A stretch of 37,299 nucleotides of DNA. It comes from JBFGCM01 sp041581135. GTDB lineage: Bacteria > Actinomycetota > Acidimicrobiia > Spongiisociales > UBA5794. Positions 33,875 to 37,299 of the stretch are shown here, in pieces; the first letter of the stretch is position 1; each line of letters begins with the position of its first letter. Under the pieces are notes generated by a model. The model saw only the letters and a program-made list of their open reading frames with translations. It was not told where the DNA came from and made no database searches. The position numbers and the translations under genes were made by a program. The stretch lies in contig JBFGCM010000024.1 of assembly GCA_041581135.1 (NCBI GenBank), positions 1 to 37,299 of the forward strand. The letters run 5' to 3'.

Positions 33875-34354
33875 TCAGCCCTCGAGCTGGGAGCGAATCC
33901 CTTCGAGCGTCGCCTGCATGTTGGCGGCAACCTCCTCGATGCGGTTCCGGACGATCTCATCGACGCGATCGGGGTACCGCTCGATCGCGCGGCGCAGGCC
34001 CGACGGGCCCGGTCCGAGGGTGGCCGTCTGGGTGACCGCCGTGTGCCCATCGGCGACGGTGAGTTCGATTCGCCAGGTAGCCGCCGGGTCGTCGATGTCG
34101 TTGACCGCCCAGGCGAACACATGAGGCGCGTCATACTCGACCACCGTCGACACCGTCTCCCACCCCCGGTCGCCACGCCGGTTGCGGCCGCGAAAGCGGG
34201 CGCCGAGCCGGGGAGGGTCGAGCCATTCGCCGCCCTCGAACTCCGGCGAGTATCGGCCCATCAGCTCCAGGTCGGTGACCGCGGCCCACACCGTCGGAAG
34301 GTCGGCGGCGAAGGTCACCTCTGCCGTTGCCACCGGCAGGGGGGTGGGAATCAC
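33875..34354 (-). CDS. SRPBCC/START-like lipid-binding domain protein
   Basis: This 159-residue protein has the polyketide-cyclase/SRPBCC pattern: ATAEVTFAADLPTVWAAVTD, LELMGRYSPEFEGGEWLD, GARFRGRNRRGDRGWET, VVEYDAPHVFAWAVND, and a C-terminal amphipathic helix ending in EEVAANMQATLEGI. The fold forms a deep hydrophobic pocket for a small ligand, and the ligand is unknown. GTG 34354 is preferred because it overlaps the msrA stop as GTGA. GTG 34378 would add eight residues. It lies downstream of msrA in the same direction. Confidence 0.82.
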   Translation of the reverse strand: MIPTPLPVATAEVTFAADLPTVWAAVTDLELMGRYSPEFEGGEWLDPPRLGARFRGRNRRGDRGWETVSTVVEYDAPHVFAWAVNDIDDPAATWRIELTVADGHTAVTQTATLGPGPSGLRRAIERYPDRVDEIVRNRIEEVAANMQATLEGIRSQLEG

Positions 34355-35004
34355 GTCGTGCCGAGGCCGACCGGGCACGACACGCCCGTTCCCCCGAGCC
34401 CGCAGTAGCCGTTGGGATTCTTCGCCAAGTACTGCTGGTGGTAGTGCTCGGCGTAGTAGAAGGGTCCGGCCTCGAGGATCTCGGTGGTGATCTCGCCGTA
34501 TCCGGCGGCTGTCAGCTCCTTTTGGTACCGCTCGCGGCTCGCCTCGGCTTCCGCCTTCTGCACATCCGAGAACGTGTAGATCCCGGACCGGTACTGGGTG
34601 CCGACGTCGTTGCCCTGGCGCATACCCTGGGTGGGGTCGTGGTTCTCCCAGAACAGCCGCAGCATGTCGCCGTAGCCGGCCTTCTCCGGGTCGTAGACGG
34701 CCAGGACGACCTCGTTGTGGCCGGTGCGGCCGCTGCAGACCTCTTCGTAGGTCGGGTTCGGGGTGAACCCGCCGCCGTAGCCCGCCGCGGTCGTGTACAC
34801 CCCCGGTGCCTGCCAGAACACTCGCTCCGCTCCCCAGAAGCAGCCCATCCCGACGACGATCTTCTCGAAACCGTCGGGGAACGGCGGGTGGATGCGAGTG
34901 TTGTTGACGAAATGCCGCTCGGGGATCCCGGGCAACGGCTCGGCGCGGCCTGCCAACGCCTCGTCGGGGCTCGGCAGGGTGGTCTTGAGTCGTCCGAAAC
35001 GCAT
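34351..35004 (-). CDS. msrA: Peptide-methionine (S)-S-oxide reductase
   Basis: This 217-residue enzyme repairs oxidised methionine in proteins. The active site is VGMGCFWGAERVFW with catalytic Cys55. Other marks are YGGGFTPNPTYEEVCSGRTGHNEVV, seen in shorter blocks, FWENHDPTQGMRQGNDVGTQYRS and the C-terminal FYYAEHYHQQYLAKNPNGYCG, with a resolving Cys. The N-terminal extension (LPSPDEALAGR...LPGIPE) is of the E. coli MsrA type. Start ATG 35004. A DsbA-like gene lies 22 nt upstream in the same direction, so the two may form a redox-repair unit. Confidence 0.96.
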   Translation of the reverse strand: MRFGRLKTTLPSPDEALAGRAEPLPGIPERHFVNNTRIHPPFPDGFEKIVVGMGCFWGAERVFWQAPGVYTTAAGYGGGFTPNPTYEEVCSGRTGHNEVVLAVYDPEKAGYGDMLRLFWENHDPTQGMRQGNDVGTQYRSGIYTFSDVQKAEAEASRERYQKELTAAGYGEITTEILEAGPFYYAEHYHQQYLAKNPNGYCGLGGTGVSCPVGLGTT

Positions 35005-35026
35005 GGTGCCCTCTCTTCTCGAAGCC

Positions 35027-35662
35027 TCAGGTTACGCCCGAGGGGATGCCTTTGGCCGCAAGGAACGATTCGATCTCGGCGGCAGGGCGGTAGCCGGCGG
35101 CCAGCAACGACAGTCGGCCGGTGTGGTGCAGCAACAGCGTCGGGAACCCGGTGACGCCGAGCCGTCGAGCAGAGGCGAAGTCCTCCCACGCGAGCCCACG
35201 CGCCTCTTCGGTGGTCATCGCTGCCACGAACGCGCCGGCGTCGACGCCGAAGTCCTCGAGGATGTCCTCGTAGACGGCCGGGTCGGTGATGTCGACGGCG
35301 TCGGCGTAGAACGCTCGTTGGAGCGTCACGAAGAACTCGAGGGTGCGCTCGGGGAGGTCGCGGCGCATCACGGCCACGGCGATGGCGGGAAGCTCCGTGT
35401 CGTAGACCCAATCCTCTCGGTCCAGGCCGCGGGCATCGAAAGGCTGTCCGGTGAGCTCGGCGATGTGATCCCAGTGGCCCTGGAGAAACCGCCGCATGCG
35501 TTCGTCGAGTGGCTGGGCGGCGGGTCCCGGGCGGAGGCCGCCCACGATCACCTGTACCGGCAGGCCCGTGGTGAGGACCAGCGTGTCGAGCTCCGGGGCG
35601 AAGCCCCAGCACCACGAGCACATCGGGTCGCCGACGTAGACGAGATGGGTGTCGATGGCCAT
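35027..35662 (-). CDS. DsbA/FrnE-like thioredoxin-fold protein
   Basis: This 211-residue thioredoxin-fold protein has the redox motif CSWC (Cys15-Cys18) in VYVGDPMCSWCWGFAPEL and the cis-Pro loop GVTGFPTLLLH. No signal peptide is visible, so it probably works in the cytoplasm, like FrnE-type or glutathione-S-transferase-kappa-like relatives rather than secreted DsbA. The gene lies upstream of msrA and is divergent from the MerR/TipAS regulator, whose dyad lies in the shared 85-bp gap. A thiol-stress role is inferred. ATG 35662. Confidence 0.87.
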   Translation of the reverse strand: MAIDTHLVYVGDPMCSWCWGFAPELDTLVLTTGLPVQVIVGGLRPGPAAQPLDERMRRFLQGHWDHIAELTGQPFDARGLDREDWVYDTELPAIAVAVMRRDLPERTLEFFVTLQRAFYADAVDITDPAVYEDILEDFGVDAGAFVAAMTTEEARGLAWEDFASARRLGVTGFPTLLLHHTGRLSLLAAGYRPAAEIESFLAAKGIPSGVT

Positions 35663-35709
35663 CGTGGTAGCTCAACCCATCGAGGTGCCGTGCTTGTTCC
35701 ACGGGAGAC

Positions 35710-35740
35710 TTGACCCTCACGTTACGTGAGGGTGTACCCT
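35710..35740 (+). promoter_or_regulatory. MerR-type promoter and operator
   Basis: TTGACC (35710-35715) and TACCCT (35735-35740) are separated by 19 bp, the stretched spacer typical of MerR-controlled promoters. Inside it lies a perfect 10-bp dyad, ACCCTCACGT (35713-35722) and ACGTGAGGGT (35724-35733), with one central base. The regulator gene starts at 35748, so autoregulation is likely. The start of transcription would fall at or near the ATG. Confidence 0.82.
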
Positions 35741-35747
35741 CGCTCCC

Positions 35748-36512
35748 ATGAGCGATGCGCAGGGTGTGACCGTCGGTGAGCTGGCGTCGATGGCCGGGGT
35801 GACCGTACGTACGCTGCACCACTACGACGAGATCGGGCTGGTGTCCCCAGAGCGTCGCAGCGGCAGCGGCTATCGGCTGTACGGCCATGGCGACGTGCAG
35901 CGGCTCCAGGAGGTGTTGTACTTCCGGGAGCTCGGGTTCGCCCTGGGCGACATCGGCGACATCATGGCGGGTCGCGATTACGACCGGACCGTGGTGCTCA
36001 CCCGGCAACGGCTGCTGCTGGAGAAGAAGGCTGAGCGGGTGCAAGCGATGCTGACCGCCATCGATGCCGCGCTCGCGGCCGACCAGGAAGGAATCCAGAT
36101 GAGCAACGAGGACATGCTGGAGGTCTTCGACGGGTTCGATCCCTCCGAGTACGAGGAGGAGGCGAAGCAGCGATGGGGGGAGTCGGAGGCCTACCGCCAA
36201 TCGGCGCAACGCACTGCCCAGTACACCAAGGCGGACTGGCAGCGCATCAAGGCAGAGGTCGACGACATCAACCAGGCCTTCCTCGACCTCATGGCGTCCG
36301 GCACGCCGGCGGACTCCGACGCCGCCAAGGGGGTGGCAGCGCGGCACCGCGCCCACATCACCGAGTGGTTCTACGACTGCACGCCCGAGATCCATGCCGG
36401 GTTGGGCCAGATGTACGTGGCCGACGCTCGTTTCACCGAGAGCATCGACAAGGCGGGCGAGGGTCTCGCCGAGTACATGTCGAAGGCGATCGCCGCCCTC
36501 CACGCCGCCTGA
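35748..36512 (+). CDS. MerR family regulator with C-terminal TipAS domain
   Basis: This 254-residue transcription factor starts with a winged-helix DNA-binding domain (TVGELASMAGVTVRTLHHYD, then GLVSPERRSGSGYRLY). A dimerisation helix follows (RQRLLLEKKAERVQAMLTA). The TipAS-type ligand-binding domain is seen as DGFDPSEYEEEAKQRWG, HRAHITEWFYDCTPEIHAGLG and ARFTESIDKAGEGLAEYMS. Relatives such as TipAL and Mta sense drugs or peptides and induce their own gene and efflux or stress genes. The promoter directly upstream has the MerR architecture. No ribosome site is seen before ATG 35748 and the leader may be absent. It is convergent with the ligase gene (9 nt). Confidence 0.92.
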   Translation: MSDAQGVTVGELASMAGVTVRTLHHYDEIGLVSPERRSGSGYRLYGHGDVQRLQEVLYFRELGFALGDIGDIMAGRDYDRTVVLTRQRLLLEKKAERVQAMLTAIDAALAADQEGIQMSNEDMLEVFDGFDPSEYEEEAKQRWGESEAYRQSAQRTAQYTKADWQRIKAEVDDINQAFLDLMASGTPADSDAAKGVAARHRAHITEWFYDCTPEIHAGLGQMYVADARFTESIDKAGEGLAEYMSKAIAALHAA

Positions 36513-36521
36513 GCGCCGCCG

Positions 36522-37299
36522 TCACCGCCGCTCGTAGATGGCGCGCACCGCGTCGATGGTGTCGGCGCCTTCGGCGGTCTTGTCGTCCCGATAAGCCTTC
36601 ACTCGGGCGAACCGCAGTGCCATCCCGCCGGGGTAGCGAGTGCTGGTCTGGATGCCGTCGAAGGCGATCTCCACCACCTGCTCGGGCCGCACCCACACCA
36701 CGTGGCCATCCCGGCCGGTCTCCAGCTCCAGAAAACGCTCAGTCTGCCATTCGAGCATCGCGTCCGTCATGCCCTTGAATGTCTTCCCCAACATCACGAA
36801 CTCGCCCGTCGCCGGATCCGGAGCCGCCAGGTGGAGATTGCTCAGCCAACCCTGGCGGCGACCCGACCCCCACTCGACACCGATCACCACGAGGTCCAGC
36901 GTCTGCGACGGCTTCACTTTGATCCACGAGGCGCCGCGTCGCCCTGCCTCATAGGCGGCATCGAGCGACTTGATCACGACCCCTTCGTGTCCTCGGGCGA
37001 CGACCGAGTCGTAGAAGTCGTTCGCCGTATCGACGTCCGGGGCCTCGATTCGGTCGACCAGCAGATGGTCGGGCACGTGGGCGGTGAGCGCTTCCCAGCG
37101 GTGGCGCAACGGGCGGTCGATCAGGTCGACCCCGTCGAGGTGGAGGCAGTCGAACACGTGGAGCGACAGCGACGGCTGTGACCCATCCGACTCCTGGGTG
37201 CCGAACCGGCCCATCGTCTCCTGGAACGGGTGGGGTCGTCCGTCGCGGCGCAAGGCGATCACCTCGCCGTCGAGGATGATGCGGTCGACATCGAGCGCC
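36522..37299 (-). CDS. ATP-dependent DNA ligase, C-terminal part, truncated by window edge
   Basis: The frame runs from the stop at 36522-36524 to the window end; its start lies beyond. The visible part contains ILDGEV (motif III), FDCLHLDG (IIIa), EGVVIKS (motif IV) and SWIKVKP (motif V). An OB-fold domain follows, ending RYPGGMALRFARVKAYRDDK and the helix ADTIDAVRAIYE. This C-terminus matches the LigB/archaeal-type replicative-like ligase family rather than LigD. The motif I lysine (KxDG) is outside the window. Such ligases in actinobacteria act in repair beside NAD-dependent LigA. It is convergent with the MerR gene. Confidence 0.92.
   Translation of the reverse strand, partial: ALDVDRIILDGEVIALRRDGRPHPFQETMGRFGTQESDGSQPSLSLHVFDCLHLDGVDLIDRPLRHRWEALTAHVPDHLLVDRIEAPDVDTANDFYDSVVARGHEGVVIKSLDAAYEAGRRGASWIKVKPSQTLDLVVIGVEWGSGRRQGWLSNLHLAAPDPATGEFVMLGKTFKGMTDAMLEWQTERFLELETGRDGHVVWVRPEQVVEIAFDGIQTSTRYPGGMALRFARVKAYRDDKTAEGADTIDAVRAIYERR

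Noticed and set aside
36522..37299. Ligase part of an NHEJ LigD system with the polymerase at 27533
   Set aside because: The C-terminal OB-fold and ADTIDAVRAIYE tail fit LigB-type ligases, and no Ku or nuclease domain is nearby.

Overview
This is a high-GC window of about 37 kb with frequent GTG and TTG starts, many start/stop overlaps and no rRNA, tRNA, CRISPR or insertion sequence that I can see. The gene families point to an actinomycete: a SigK/RskA-type sigma/anti-sigma pair, an LprG-like lipoprotein next to an MFS pump, a free-standing LigD-type polymerase, an LigB-type ligase and a TipAS-type MerR regulator. I infer Actinomycetota, possibly a deep class such as Acidimicrobiia. The class is a guess from gene style, not something the sequence proves.

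Layout. Positions 1-6540 hold a partial AI-2E-type membrane protein, AlaX, a cupin, cyclopropane-fatty-acid synthase (minus strand), a DUF3179 protein interrupted by one in-frame TGA, methylmalonate-semialdehyde dehydrogenase (mmsA/iolA, minus) and a 2-hydroxyacid dehydrogenase. Positions 6537-12119 (all minus) hold a sugar/inositol-type ABC importer (binding protein, very long permease, single-domain ATPase), followed by an RmlD-like reductase and a secreted trypsin-like protease. Positions 12423-24410 (all plus) form a 12-gene myo-inositol catabolic operon: two Gfo/Idh dehydrogenases, an IolE-like protein, an SMP-30 lactonase, a 2-hydroxyacid dehydrogenase, an HpcH/HpaI aldolase, IolD, two SDRs, IolC, a LacD-like aldolase (IolJ role) and IolB. 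The importer diverges from this operon across a 303-bp control region, and iolA, the last step, lies about 7 kb away. Positions 24411-28519 hold a tandem glycine riboswitch, gcvP and a LigD-type polymerase. Positions 28585-32109 hold the LprG-like/MFS pair, YqgE and RNase HII. Positions 32112-37299 hold the anti-sigma/sigma pair, a small membrane protein, an SRPBCC protein, MsrA, a DsbA-like protein, a MerR/TipAS regulator with a textbook MerR promoter, and the 3' part of an ATP-dependent DNA ligase.

The most striking item is the DUF3179 gene at 2957-3973. Its only interruption is a TGA at 3338-3340, exactly where this family has the first cysteine of its CPLC motif. An 8-bp perfect hairpin with a GUC loop begins 13 nt after the TGA, with 21 nt between the TGA and the loop, and its apex reads GGUC as in the E. 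coli fdhF SECIS. The simplest reading is a selenoprotein with a U-P-L-C redox motif. No selenocysteine machinery gene lies in the window, so this rests on the rest of the genome carrying selA/B/C/D.

The inositol operon also carries enzymes outside the classical Bacillus pathway (lactonase, HpcH aldolase, extra dehydrogenases), suggesting a second, non-phosphorylative sugar or inositol branch under the same control.
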